From the IMG/VR virus record IMGVR_UViG_3300037297_000178, positions 97,984-161,983 of that record: a stretch of DNA of 64,000 bases. One strand, given 5' to 3'. The stretch comes from a virus. The notes under the pieces were generated by a model. The model had not been told where the DNA came from. It worked only from the letters and a program-made list of their open reading frames with translations, and did not search any database. The translations under genes and the position numbers were made by a program. Shown here piece by piece: positions 47,801-55,575 of this stretch (the first letter of the stretch is position 1; each line of letters opens with the position of its first letter).

Positions 47801-48696
47801 AGGTTCTAGACCTGTTCGCGGGCATCGGCGGTTTCAGCCTGGGCCTCGGTATGGAAACCGTAGCGCAGGTTGAAATCGAGCCGGACTGTCGAGAGGTACT
47901 CGCTCGACACTGGCCCAACGTAACGAGACTGGAGGATGTGAGAAATGTCGGAGGAGAGTTTTCAGTCGACCTTATTTCAGGTGGATTCCCCTGTCAGGGT
48001 TTTTCGCTGGCTGGAGGCCGTCGAGGAATGGACGACCCTCGAAGCGGACTGTGGTTCGAGTTTGCCCGAATTATTGAGGGCATTCGTCCTCGATGGGTTG
48101 TTATCGAAAATGTGCCCGGCCTTCTGTCGTCTCGAAGCGGACGGGACATGGGAATCGTTACCGGAACGCTGGCCCAACTCGGGTATGAGTGGGCCTACAG
48201 GGTGCTTGACGCTCAATACTTCGGAGTGCCCCAAAGACGCCGAAGAGTGTACATTGTTGGACATTATGGAAGAAGGGGAAGTGCCGTCCGAGTTCTATTT
48301 GACGACGTACAGGCGACGGTCGATACTGAGGCGGTCACGAGAGCGAAACACCCCCCTTCCGAACGCGCTGAGGGCCTCCCTAGAGCGTTCGTGATACAGT
48401 ACAACGACGGCGGCAGTCACAAGAGGGCCGACCGCCCTAAAGGCGGGATGTACGTGTACGAGACGCCACACGCGCTCACTGTCGGGACGCCCGACACCCT
48501 CGTGCTCGTGACACCGGAGGGTCCCAGGTATTGTACTACCATCGAAGTCGAGCGGCTTATGGGATTCCCGGACGGCTGGACCGAAGGGCACTCGAAAACG
48601 AGGCGCTTCTTGATGCTTCGGAACGCAGTCGTCGTTCCTGTGATTGAGTGGCTCGGGCAACGCATCGTCAAGGAACATAATGAAACTGTTCCTTGA
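47797..48696 (+). CDS. C5-cytosine DNA methyltransferase 2 (Dcm-like)
   Basis: Motif I DLFAGIGGFSLGLG (5-18), motif IV GGFPCQGFSLAG with catalytic Cys near 71, motif VI ENVPG near 104, motif VIII YFGVPQRRRRVYIVG near 147-161, motif X LRNAVVVPV in place of the usual GNAVxxP near 275. About 300 aa with a short recognition domain. It overlaps the amino-methyltransferase gene by 4 bases, so the two are one unit. A second frame inside the gene encodes another protein (47945-48394). Confidence 0.93.
   Translation: MKVLDLFAGIGGFSLGLGMETVAQVEIEPDCREVLARHWPNVTRLEDVRNVGGEFSVDLISGGFPCQGFSLAGGRRGMDDPRSGLWFEFARIIEGIRPRWVVIENVPGLLSSRSGRDMGIVTGTLAQLGYEWAYRVLDAQYFGVPQRRRRVYIVGHYGRRGSAVRVLFDDVQATVDTEAVTRAKHPPSERAEGLPRAFVIQYNDGGSHKRADRPKGGMYVYETPHALTVGTPDTLVLVTPEGPRYCTTIEVERLMGFPDGWTEGHSKTRRFLMLRNAVVVPVIEWLGQRIVKEHNETVP
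47945..48394 (+). CDS. Overlapping gene embedded in the methyltransferase (149 aa)
   Basis: ATG 47945 has a well-spaced GGAGG. It reads in another frame across the conserved core of the C5 methyltransferase. The product is protein-like: LEADGTWESLPERWPNSGM, LTLNTSECPKDAEECTLLDI, GEVPSEFYLTTYRRRSILRR, LPNALRASLE. This order (MCPAFC, SGRW.NSGM, TSE.P.DA..CSL..IL, P..F.LS..ACRGILRRAE, LP..LR.ALE) matches a phage hypothetical family that I recall being encoded over cytosine methyltransferases. Its function is unknown to me. Confidence 0.7.
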   Translation: MSEESFQSTLFQVDSPVRVFRWLEAVEEWTTLEADCGSSLPELLRAFVLDGLLSKMCPAFCRLEADGTWESLPERWPNSGMSGPTGCLTLNTSECPKDAEECTLLDIMEEGEVPSEFYLTTYRRRSILRRSRERNTPLPNALRASLERS

Positions 48697-48721
48697 CAAG
48701 CACTTGTCAAGGGTATATAAT
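48693..48721 (+). promoter_or_regulatory. Promoter with palindromic -35 region
   Basis: TTGACA (48693-48698), 17 bases, TATAAT (48716-48721). CTTGACAAG-CA-CTTGTCAAG (48692-48711) is a perfect palindrome over the -35 box and spacer, a likely operator. A leader of about 90 bases follows. Confidence 0.9.
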
Positions 48722-48813
48722 GGTATCTAATGGGCGGGGCTGTTTGTTAGAAGTGCTGACGCTTTTATGCCCACAGCCGTAACGGCAGTCCGGCTCAGAG
48801 TAAAGGAGACAAG

Positions 48814-49401
48814 ATGGAAGGTATTCAACTCAAAGAACACGAAATAATTAAGCTCGAGCGTGGTGAATTGACCGCTTTTATTCGCCCTGTTTACGACCTC
48901 CCTGAGGATGGTACGCTCGACGGTGCTCACTTCACCGACATCTACACGCCGGACGGGCGATGGAAGGCGTATCGGGGCGGCGATGAGGTCGGGCGCTTCA
49001 ACATGCCCTGCCCATTCGACGGGCACGTGTACGTACAGGAGACGTTCGCATACAATGGTGTTGAGCACTTGGCGGCGCGTCCGGCCTTGCTCGCGTGCGA
49101 GTATCCGCTGTTTACCAGGTACAAGGCGGCGGGTGACGAGCCTTACAGCGTATGCGGATGGACACGAGCGTTCGTGATGGAAGAGGCGCAGGCCCGCTTC
49201 ATACTCACGACCGTGTCGGTGACGGTCAGGCGAATAGCAGACGTGCTTGACAGCGAAATCGAGGCGGCGGGATACGACGGGCGCGAAGCGTTCGAGGCGA
49301 CCTGGGACGAGGAACACCCAAAACGTAAGGCGAGCACAAACCCGTTCGTGTGGGTTGTACGCTTTGAACTATTGCACAAAAAGGTTTTCAGAAGGGAGTG
49401 A
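48814..49401 (+). CDS. ASCH-like protein 1 (195 aa)
   Basis: ASCH folds are RNA-binding or RNA-processing barrels. Evidence is the overall pattern of phage ASCH-like proteins: an N-terminal basic or acidic stretch, GHVYVQETFAY near 70, TVRRIADVLDSEIEAAGYDG near 150, and NPFVWVVRFELL near the C-terminus, matching the WVWV.EFE ending typical of the group. Own promoter. A second, divergent member is at 54641. Confidence 0.6.
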   Translation: MEGIQLKEHEIIKLERGELTAFIRPVYDLPEDGTLDGAHFTDIYTPDGRWKAYRGGDEVGRFNMPCPFDGHVYVQETFAYNGVEHLAARPALLACEYPLFTRYKAAGDEPYSVCGWTRAFVMEEAQARFILTTVSVTVRRIADVLDSEIEAAGYDGREAFEATWDEEHPKRKASTNPFVWVVRFELLHKKVFRRE

Positions 49402-49404
49402 CAC

Positions 49405-50019
49405 ATGACAGATTGTGACGGCTGTTTTCAAAGGGAAAAACACATAAGGGAGTTTTATCTCGCGTTCGTGAAGAGCGACCCTCTACTGAGGCGCGAGCTT
49501 GTTCATCGGGTGCGCGACCTTAGCGCTAAGGCCGACGAGCGCGACAACGCCTGGACGCGCGAGGTGCGCGAGAAACTTCTTCGCGCGACCGGCTTGCCAC
49601 AGGAAATGAAGAAGATGCTATTCGACGCCTACCCGGCTTCGGCGCTGTTCTTCGAGTTGAAGGTGATTCGGCGCGACCGCTCGACCGGGCGCTTCAACTG
49701 GAAATCCCTCGTCGGAGAACTTGACGGGCTGAGGGCCGAGGTCGAAGACCTTAAGTTCCTGGGCGATTGGCCCGGCTGCGTCGACCTCACGGTGTGGGTC
49801 GACGACGAGATTCTCGACGTGACCTTCACCACGAGTGAGGGTGCTGAGACAGAGAACAACGGTACGTATAAGCGGGAGGGGGACGGGTTTGTCGCTTCCC
49901 GTTGGGACGGTCTCGACTCGCCTGACAACTGGAGGCCCGGCGAAAAGCTCACTCTTGACGAGGTGAAGGAACAACTCCTCGAGACCGCCGACAGCATGGC
50001 AGTCGGCTACACGCGATGA
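49405..50019 (+). CDS. Paralogous protein E1 (204 aa)
   Basis: N-terminal half is related to the protein at 50493: REFYLAFVKSDPLLRRELVHRVRD versus TEFYLTFIRAVPSLLDELEARIRD (kept as short segments) and PASALFFELKVIRRD versus TPYALFLSIQTWRAL. The C-terminal half is acidic and strand-rich. A TTAGCGCTAA site lies in the gene at 49520. Confidence 0.6.
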   Translation: MTDCDGCFQREKHIREFYLAFVKSDPLLRRELVHRVRDLSAKADERDNAWTREVREKLLRATGLPQEMKKMLFDAYPASALFFELKVIRRDRSTGRFNWKSLVGELDGLRAEVEDLKFLGDWPGCVDLTVWVDDEILDVTFTTSEGAETENNGTYKREGDGFVASRWDGLDSPDNWRPGEKLTLDEVKEQLLETADSMAVGYTR

Positions 50020-50050
50020 ACGAAGTTTTTATTGAGTAAGGAGATATAGC

Positions 50051-50500
50051 ATGGAGTTAGCTCAAATAGTTGACGCGCTCGAAAAGCTCGCAGCCGACCT
50101 TCACGTGTCGGAAGGCGAGTACGAGGGCCTCGAACAAGAGGCGATACACGACGCAGCCTGTGACATATCGTCGGCAGCCTCGACCATACGCTCGCTGTTT
50201 ATCTCGCAGCTCACGGTCGAACTGCCCGACGAGAAGATGTTCGGCGAACTGCCGGTCGAGGCGGTTTTCACGACCTACTCGAGGGTCGGCCCGCTCAAGA
50301 AAATAGACGCTGAGCAGGCGTTCGACCCCCTGTCCGGCGATAAAATCACCATCGACCCGGAACAGGGGTGCGAGCCGGTGACAACCGACTGCAAGGCCTG
50401 GGGCTTACGGGAAGACGGCCATTATGGCCCGTGCGAGAAGTGCGTCTCGTGCGTCGCTCGTGACCTGGGCATGTTCCGAAAGTGGGGGCGCGATGAATAG
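50051..50500 (+). CDS. Hypothetical Cys-containing protein (149 aa)
   Basis: ATG behind AAGGAGATATAGC. Helical N-terminal half and a cysteine cluster near 106-133 (GCEPVTTDCKAWG, GPCEKCVSC) that fits one zinc site. Ends in an ATGA overlap. Confidence 0.6.
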   Translation: MELAQIVDALEKLAADLHVSEGEYEGLEQEAIHDAACDISSAASTIRSLFISQLTVELPDEKMFGELPVEAVFTTYSRVGPLKKIDAEQAFDPLSGDKITIDPEQGCEPVTTDCKAWGLREDGHYGPCEKCVSCVARDLGMFRKWGRDE

Positions 50501-50807
50501 CCTCGTCAAGGACAGCCGGAATACAGAGTTTTACCTGACATTTATCAGGGCCGTCCCCTCGTTACTCGACGAGCTTGAGGCTCGCATACGTGACACGTCG
50601 AAGGACAGGTGCGTGCTCGACCACAAGTGGGCAAACAAGGTAACGGTCAGGGTAGGGGAACGGCTCGACCTGCCCGTCAAGTGCCGTCAGGCCATACTCA
50701 ACGAGTTCACCCCTTACGCGCTATTCCTGAGTATTCAGACGTGGCGGGCACTTGACGCTGAGGGACAACTGGATTGGACCTATATACGGACGGGTGAATG
50801 GGAATGA
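50493..50807 (+). CDS. Paralogous protein E2 (104 aa)
   Basis: Start MNSLVKDSRNTEFYL at 50493, inside the end of the previous gene. Corresponds to the N-terminal half of E1. All-helical. Confidence 0.6.
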   Translation: MNSLVKDSRNTEFYLTFIRAVPSLLDELEARIRDTSKDRCVLDHKWANKVTVRVGERLDLPVKCRQAILNEFTPYALFLSIQTWRALDAEGQLDWTYIRTGEWE

Positions 50808-51028
50808 AGTGGACGCAGCAGGACGGGCGCTCGAGGGGCGTCAAGCGAGTGTCACCTACGCTCACCATCGTCGCCTACGTGTATCCGCTCGAAGGCTCGA
50901 CGCGATACGCATACGACATATACGAGTACAGAAACAGCGACCCGAAGCGCTACCGGGTGAAGTATGGGTCGGGAAGCACATATTCGGAAGCAGTAAAGGA
51001 GTGTGAGGAATGGTCTGGCGACAAATAG
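50798..51028 (+). CDS. Hypothetical basic protein (76 aa)
   Basis: Starts MGMKWTQQDGRSRG; a strand-rich middle with many tyrosines (YVYPLEGSTRYAYDIYEY). Overlaps both neighbours. Confidence 0.55.
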   Translation: MGMKWTQQDGRSRGVKRVSPTLTIVAYVYPLEGSTRYAYDIYEYRNSDPKRYRVKYGSGSTYSEAVKECEEWSGDK

Positions 51029-51219
51029 CTATCGATACGTGGAAGGCGCTGTGCGAGGGGTACACGGCCCTCGTGTACTATCAGGGGCGTTCGGCCTACT
51101 CGATGTTCCGCCTGAGCATACGCCTGGGCGGACTTGAGGTGTTTCACGACAACGTAGACACAGTCGCGTCCGGCAAGAGGTCGGCGGGGCGCTTCTTCAA
51201 GCGAGAAGGGATAATATGA
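51010..51219 (+). CDS. Hypothetical protein (69 aa)
   Basis: ATG 51010 behind GTGAGGA. Compact alpha/beta with a basic tail SGKRSAGRFFKREG. Four-base overlap with the following gene. Confidence 0.55.
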   Translation: MVWRQIAIDTWKALCEGYTALVYYQGRSAYSMFRLSIRLGGLEVFHDNVDTVASGKRSAGRFFKREGII

Positions 51220-52184
51220 AGCGGAAATGGGGAACACCACACCCAAACGACTATCGGGCGCGGGATGGAAACGAGGAGTACTGTATCTTTCAGCTTAGCG
51301 ACTGCGTCGATTGGCAGGTTTTAGTCGACGGCGAAATGGAAGCGTCAGGCTATGCCGTCGACGTGGAAGCCGGGAAGGCGAAAATTAGCCTTCACCTCGA
51401 GCTACGCGACAAGGGAGACCTCAGCGAACACGTGATGTTGTACTTTGCAGGTGAGCATGGCACAATCAGCATACTTCACTCGATACACCCGCTCGACCGC
51501 CTTCACGAGGTGCTCGTGTCGTGGTTTGATGACTTCGGTTTCCGTGAGAGTATCGGTGAAGGTAGATACAACGTGTACGTGTTCCCGTATGGGTCGGGCA
51601 CTGAAATCAAGGAACAAATACGCGAACTTGAAGCACTCCGAATTGCAAACGGAAACGAGATTCACGCCTTAGCGCTAAAGACCGTCAAGAGCACGTGGTT
51701 TGACCTGGGCGAATGGCTCTGTTTGATACACGCCGGGCGCGTGATAGCTATACGAGAGAAGGACGGGAAGTTCGAGTACGAGGTGCGTTGTGGCGACGGC
51801 GTACAGAGGGGCGTGTGTGACACGTTCATTCGTGTGAAGGCTGAGGCGGTGTCGGAGGCGACCCCCTTTTACAAGGGACGGGCAGTCGCAGCGTACACGT
51901 CTTCCCGCGTGTGGCGGCGCGGGACTCCCGGTTCGCACCTCTGTACCACCTGCGCGGGACGGTGCTCGACGCTAAGGCCCACAACGGACGAAAAGACTTT
52001 CGAGCGGGCATACTACTGCGACTACGACCTCGAGCCGGTCGACATACGACAGGACGGGGAATACCTCGAGGTGGTGTCGGCCTGCGTCGACTTTGTCGAT
52101 AACCCTACCCTTCAAAAGTTCCGCAATGAGGGGTCTGAGTGGGGACTGGCCCGGGCGCTCGACTATATACGAGGTGACGTATGA
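51216..52184 (+). CDS. Paralogous protein F1 (322 aa)
   Basis: Tandem relative of the next gene along most of its length: YNVYVFPYGSGTEIKEQIRELEALRIANGN versus ALYVFPYGDTDEIREHIRDLEAMRLANRN (segments), AVSEATPFY versus AVREATPSS, and HLCTTCAGRC...ERAYYCDYD versus HLCDSCIHCK...ERAYYCDLT. The Cys residues may bind zinc. TTAGCGCTAA occurs as codons at 51669. Function unknown. Confidence 0.65.
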   Translation: MKRKWGTPHPNDYRARDGNEEYCIFQLSDCVDWQVLVDGEMEASGYAVDVEAGKAKISLHLELRDKGDLSEHVMLYFAGEHGTISILHSIHPLDRLHEVLVSWFDDFGFRESIGEGRYNVYVFPYGSGTEIKEQIRELEALRIANGNEIHALALKTVKSTWFDLGEWLCLIHAGRVIAIREKDGKFEYEVRCGDGVQRGVCDTFIRVKAEAVSEATPFYKGRAVAAYTSSRVWRRGTPGSHLCTTCAGRCSTLRPTTDEKTFERAYYCDYDLEPVDIRQDGEYLEVVSACVDFVDNPTLQKFRNEGSEWGLARALDYIRGDV

Positions 52185-53161
52185 TATGGAAACAGGACGG
52201 CTCGTCACTCGTGTCGGGGGCCGGGGACGAGGTGTATCGCATACGTGATGGTGATAGTGAGGCGTTCTGGAGCGTCGTCTCGAATGGGGTAATTCAGAGG
52301 GAGGGTACGTCGGCGAACGTCGAGGAGGCGAAGGCAGCCGTCACTCGTTACCTTATTGAGCGGCAGCGAGAGGGGACGCGCGAGCACTACTTCATATTCT
52401 TTGTCGACGAGTTAGGGCACGCTGCGTATGTTGAAATGGTCGACGACCTCGACGCCCTACATGATGCGCTCATACAGTGGTATGACAGCTTCAACCTGCG
52501 TGAGCGCACGAAGAAGGGGGACGTGGCGCTGTACGTGTTCCCATACGGTGACACAGACGAGATACGCGAGCACATACGCGACCTCGAGGCGATGCGCCTT
52601 GCAAACAGGAACGCGTACCTGTACGAAGCGCTTCTGACAGTTACCGACGAATGGTGGGTGTACGAGGGCCTGCTGTGCCTGCTTCACCTCGAGTACGTGT
52701 GTGTGATATGGGCGGATGAGGGCGGTTATCAGTTCCGTGTGATACACGCCGGGAAAATCACTGAGCAGGGGGCGGCTGCGTCGCTCGCCGACGCGAAGGC
52801 CGTCGCAGTGCGAGAGGCGACCCCCTCCAGTTACATTCGGAGCTATCAGTGGTACAACGAAGGGTCACAACGGTTGCAGAGAGGGAAGGGGCTTCACCTG
52901 TGCGATAGCTGTATACACTGTAAGACGCGCTTCCGTCACCTCGACGAGTGGACGTTTGAGAGGGCCTATTATTGTGACCTCACGTTAGCCGACGTGACGG
53001 CTAAGGGTCGTCACAAGCGCGACGACGTGATTCGCTGCAACGCGTTCAAGGCGAACGCGTATCTGAAGACGGTGTGGAATAACCAACAAGCGGCGATATG
53101 CCACAAGTCGCTCGAGGCGGTGAAGCGCCTCCTCGGGGAGATTCGAAGTGAAGCGGATTGA
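52181..53161 (+). CDS. Paralogous protein F2 (326 aa)
   Basis: Second copy with the VFPYG central segment near 127 and the C-terminal cysteine set near 245-278. Overlaps F1 by 4 bases and the next gene by 14. The duplication must be old, since identity is moderate. Confidence 0.65.
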   Translation: MIWKQDGSSLVSGAGDEVYRIRDGDSEAFWSVVSNGVIQREGTSANVEEAKAAVTRYLIERQREGTREHYFIFFVDELGHAAYVEMVDDLDALHDALIQWYDSFNLRERTKKGDVALYVFPYGDTDEIREHIRDLEAMRLANRNAYLYEALLTVTDEWWVYEGLLCLLHLEYVCVIWADEGGYQFRVIHAGKITEQGAAASLADAKAVAVREATPSSYIRSYQWYNEGSQRLQRGKGLHLCDSCIHCKTRFRHLDEWTFERAYYCDLTLADVTAKGRHKRDDVIRCNAFKANAYLKTVWNNQQAAICHKSLEAVKRLLGEIRSEAD

Positions 53162-53438
53162 CGTGTATGTAGAGATGATAGTCAGGGCGTTCATTGACGG
53201 GACGCCCGACCTCAAAGACATATTTGAGGCGCGGGTGAAGGAGTCGCCCGACAGCCGCGAGACATTGATTGGAGACATCCGCTTTGCGAACCTCGTGGCC
53301 GATAGAATGGCCGAAGGGGTGTCAATGCCCCCGTTCGCAAAGCGGATGTTCAAGCAACTTCACAACGCCGCCGTCGTTGTCGAGGTTATGCACAAGGCCC
53401 GGCGGAAGTATCTTGACAAATCAAAAAACCCATGTTAG
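53148..53438 (+). CDS. Hypothetical helical protein (96 aa)
   Basis: ATG/GTG region at 53148 overlapping F2. All-helical; the part MPPFAKRMFKQLHNAAVVVEV resembles LPQEMKKMLFDAYPASALFFEL of E1, so a distant relation is possible. Its 3' end contains the promoter of the next gene. Confidence 0.55.
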   Translation: MKRIDVYVEMIVRAFIDGTPDLKDIFEARVKESPDSRETLIGDIRFANLVADRMAEGVSMPPFAKRMFKQLHNAAVVVEVMHKARRKYLDKSKNPC

Positions 53439-53441
53439 AAT
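53413..53441 (+). promoter_or_regulatory. Promoter of gene at 53457
   Basis: TTGACA (53413-53418), 17 bases, TAGAAT (53436-53441). The leader would be only about 10 bases. Confidence 0.75.
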
Positions 53442-53456
53442 GAAGGAGAGGTAAAC

Positions 53457-53747
53457 ATGCTTAGTGTACAGGTGTTAGACAAACTTCCTGAGACGCTCAC
53501 GGTGAATCGCACGTTATGGGGGAGAATACGAGAGGCAGTGCTTGAAAACGCCGCCGCGCTGAAGGACGGGAAGGTGCTCGAGTTCACGGTCGACGACAAG
53601 AAGGTGTGTACGTCGGGACAGTCGGCAATACAGCAGCTTAACGGGCGCGGGGTGCTTGTGGGGTACAGGCTCCGAACCCGCACGACCCCCATTGACGGGC
53701 GTGACGGGAAGTGGAAGCTGTACGTGTACGCAGAACAGAGGGGTTGA
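53457..53747 (+). CDS. Hypothetical protein (96 aa)
   Basis: ATG 53457 behind GAAGGAGAGGTAAAC. Alpha/beta (RTLWGRIREAVLENAAALKD, VLEFTVDDKKVC). Its last codons overlap the tmRNA-like domain by 8 bases, so cleavage of the transcript at the RNA 5' end would remove the stop codon. Confidence 0.6.
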   Translation: MLSVQVLDKLPETLTVNRTLWGRIREAVLENAAALKDGKVLEFTVDDKKVCTSGQSAIQQLNGRGVLVGYRLRTRTTPIDGRDGKWKLYVYAEQRG

Positions 53748-53804
53748 CAGGTTTCGACTCAGCCGAGAGGTGTGAGGACCCCGGTTCGATTCCGGGCAAC
53801 TCCA
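53740..53804 (+). ncRNA. Miniature tmRNA-like tRNA domain (about 65 nt, no tag frame)
   Basis: Acceptor GGGGTTG (53740-53746) pairs with CAACTCC (53797-53803), with G3.U70 and discriminator A, the alanine identity set shared with tmRNA. ACAGGTTTCGAC matches the conserved 5' segment of tmRNA (GGTTTCGAC). The T arm is CCCGG-TTCGATT-CCGGG. Instead of an anticodon arm or a long tmRNA body there is one hairpin, CTCAGCC-GAGA-GGTGTGAG, capped by a GNRA loop with one bulged G. There is no room for a tag-coding region. CCA is not encoded. Confidence 0.7.
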
Positions 53805-53974
53805 TGAGGTGGTGCTATGAGACGTTTCAAAATGGTCAAGCTCAGAACGGGTGTGTGGGTGTCACAGGCGCAGGTTCACCCGACAATACATTGAGATACC
53901 CGTCTGCGCTGTTATGCTTTCGGCTTTACAATATGACGGCGAAGTGAGGGTTGACACCCTCGAAAGGACTTAGA
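53805..53974 (+). other. Short intergenic after tmRNA-like RNA
   Basis: 170 bases holding only the doubtful 25-aa frame and a GAGGG-TTGACA-CCCTC hairpin. No tag-like coding region with tmRNA features is visible. Confidence 0.5.
53817..53894 (+). CDS. Possible short basic peptide (25 aa)
   Basis: ATG 53817 with GAGGTGGTG upstream, MRRFKMVKLRTGVWV. It directly follows the tmRNA-like domain. Could be chance. Confidence 0.3.
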   Translation: MRRFKMVKLRTGVWVSQAQVHPTIH

Positions 53975-54256
53975 ATGATTACACTGAAAGATGGTACTGA
54001 GTTACCTCTGGCGACGGTTGCAGCAACTATGACGGCTATCGAGGCGCTTCCGGTGCTGATGCTGTATGGCCTGTACAAGCTGTGTCAGAATCCGGAAGGG
54101 AAGACTGGCGGAGGATGGGCGCGTCAATTCAAGGAGCGCTCGCTCATGTCGGAGGATGGGGTGATATACGACCACGTGAAGGCCGTCGTCCTGTCTGCGG
54201 TCGAGGTTGGGGACGAGTTCATAACCGTCGACTCGCCCGTAAGGGGTGACGAATGA
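53975..54256 (+). CDS. Hypothetical protein (93 aa)
   Basis: ATG 53975 behind GAAAGGACTTAGA. Helical with a hydrophobic middle (IEALPVLMLYGLYKL). The upstream 80 bases contain the hairpin GAGGG-TTGACA-CCCTC. No family recognised. Confidence 0.6.
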   Translation: MITLKDGTELPLATVAATMTAIEALPVLMLYGLYKLCQNPEGKTGGGWARQFKERSLMSEDGVIYDHVKAVVLSAVEVGDEFITVDSPVRGDE

Positions 54257-54654
54257 ACGGCATAATCGAACGCATCGAGAAGGACGACGAGCGGTGTCAA
54301 CAGGCGACCCCCGGTCCCTGGGTTGTCGGAAGCAAGCACATTTGCGCCCCGTCTGTGGGTGAGAGCGTCCATTTCGTTAATGACGGTGAAGACTACTCCC
54401 TATGGTGTAGCGACGAAGAGTGTGTAGCAATGCACAAAAACAGTGAGTTCGTGGCATACGCACGCGGGGCGCTCGAGGCGAGCGTCTCCGACCGTCGCCT
54501 CCTTGTGAAGGCGGTCAAGATACTGATGAGCGAGTGCCGTCACCACGCGTGTGACGTGGGCGTCGAGGAGTGCCTGCTCGGTAATGTCGGCGTGTGCTCA
54601 ATCGAGACCTGCCCGATACTGAGAAGGGGGGGCCTATTCAATGCCTGCGATTGA
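54253..54654 (+). CDS. ATPGPW-type phage protein (133 aa)
   Basis: CQQATPGPWVVGS near residues 15-27 and KNSEFVAYARGALEA near 64-78 fit a widespread phage pattern (ATPGPW ... AEFIAxAR) of unknown function. The C-terminal part is Cys-rich. Overlaps neighbours by 4 and 14 bases. Confidence 0.6.
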   Translation: MNGIIERIEKDDERCQQATPGPWVVGSKHICAPSVGESVHFVNDGEDYSLWCSDEECVAMHKNSEFVAYARGALEASVSDRRLLVKAVKILMSECRHHACDVGVEECLLGNVGVCSIETCPILRRGGLFNACD

Positions 54655-55225
54655 GTTCACGGTCGAAGAGGTACAGGCCCTTCGAACAGGCGAAAAGAAC
54701 CGTTCGGCTTGGCTCGTGGAACCTCAGCCGTCCCTTCGGGGACCGTTCGAGTTTCGGCAGCAGCGGGACGGCTTATGGTACGCATACGACGACCTTGACA
54801 ACACGTTCGAGTGGTATGGTGAACCGCTGAAAGACCCACTGCAAGGATTTACGGAGCTGTGGGTCAAGGAACCGTTCTGCCTGACGCGCGACGGTCCCCT
54901 GTACGAGGCCGACAGCAACGAATGGGAAGGGGTACGCTTCAGCCCGGCTGCGCTGATGGACAGGAAACACAGCCGGTACACGCTCGTGATACAGCGCGTG
55001 TACCCTCTCAGTCTTGCCGACCTCGACGAGGACGACCTCAGGCATTTCGGCTTCGGCCCGGAAATGGTCGACAGCGGTGCTCAAGACCCAGGCTCAGGCG
55101 CATGGATTGAAATTCCCGACTACTCAGTTCCATTTGCGAGGTGGTGGAACCGGAAATATCCCGACTACCCTTACCTCTCGTGGCCCTGGGTGTGGGTCAT
55201 CGAGCACAGGCTCAAGGCCCCCTGA
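54641..55225 (+). CDS. ASCH-like protein 2 (194 aa)
   Basis: FTVEEVQALRTGEKNRSAWL at the N-terminus (a version of the IL.G.KTQTRR opening), TELWVKEPFCL near 68, IQRVYPLSLADLDEDDLRHFGFG near 115-137, and SWPWVWVIEHRL at the C-terminus: the usual order of phage ASCH-like proteins. Ends before a terminator. Confidence 0.65.
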   Translation: MPAIEFTVEEVQALRTGEKNRSAWLVEPQPSLRGPFEFRQQRDGLWYAYDDLDNTFEWYGEPLKDPLQGFTELWVKEPFCLTRDGPLYEADSNEWEGVRFSPAALMDRKHSRYTLVIQRVYPLSLADLDEDDLRHFGFGPEMVDSGAQDPGSGAWIEIPDYSVPFARWWNRKYPDYPYLSWPWVWVIEHRLKAP

Positions 55226-55268
55226 TATAGCGTGTAATAACCATTTATGGTGTTACCGGTGATTGCTT

Positions 55269-55299
55269 GGGGCGGTTTACCCGGACCGCCCCCTTTTTT
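55269..55299 (+). terminator. Intrinsic terminator
   Basis: GGGGCGGT, loop, ACCGCCCC then CTTTTTTTA. Confidence 0.92.
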
Positions 55300-55311
55300 T
55301 ACGGAGGAGAC

Positions 55312-55575
55312 ATGTCGCTTCAAACCCCATTCAACGAAGTGCTCGCTCAACAAATGAGGGCCTCATATGAGGCCAGCCTTCTCGAGCGAATACGCACCCT
55401 CGAGGGGGAAATCAAACTACTCACAATCGAGCGAGATGCTCTTAAAACGCGCCTTCTGGAAATGCGCGAGGTGCTTCAGGTGTTTAAGGGGGGTCGGAGG
55501 TGTGGATACTGTGGCGGCGAATACTCTCACAACGACGACTGCCCGGTGCTGGCGGGCTTGAGGCTGATGGAATGA
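55312..55575 (+). CDS. Coiled-coil and zinc-knuckle protein (87 aa)
   Basis: ATG 55312 behind CGGAGGAGAC. A long heptad helix (ERIRTLEGEIKLLTIERDAL) is followed by CGYCGGEYSHNDDCPV, a CxxC...H...C site. Possibly a DNA-linked adaptor; unknown. Confidence 0.6.
   Translation: MSLQTPFNEVLAQQMRASYEASLLERIRTLEGEIKLLTIERDALKTRLLEMREVLQVFKGGRRCGYCGGEYSHNDDCPVLAGLRLME

Noticed and set aside
53740-53974. Complete or permuted tmRNA
   Set aside because: Both halves of the tRNA-like domain lie within 65 contiguous bases and no tag frame with flanking pseudoknots is found around it.
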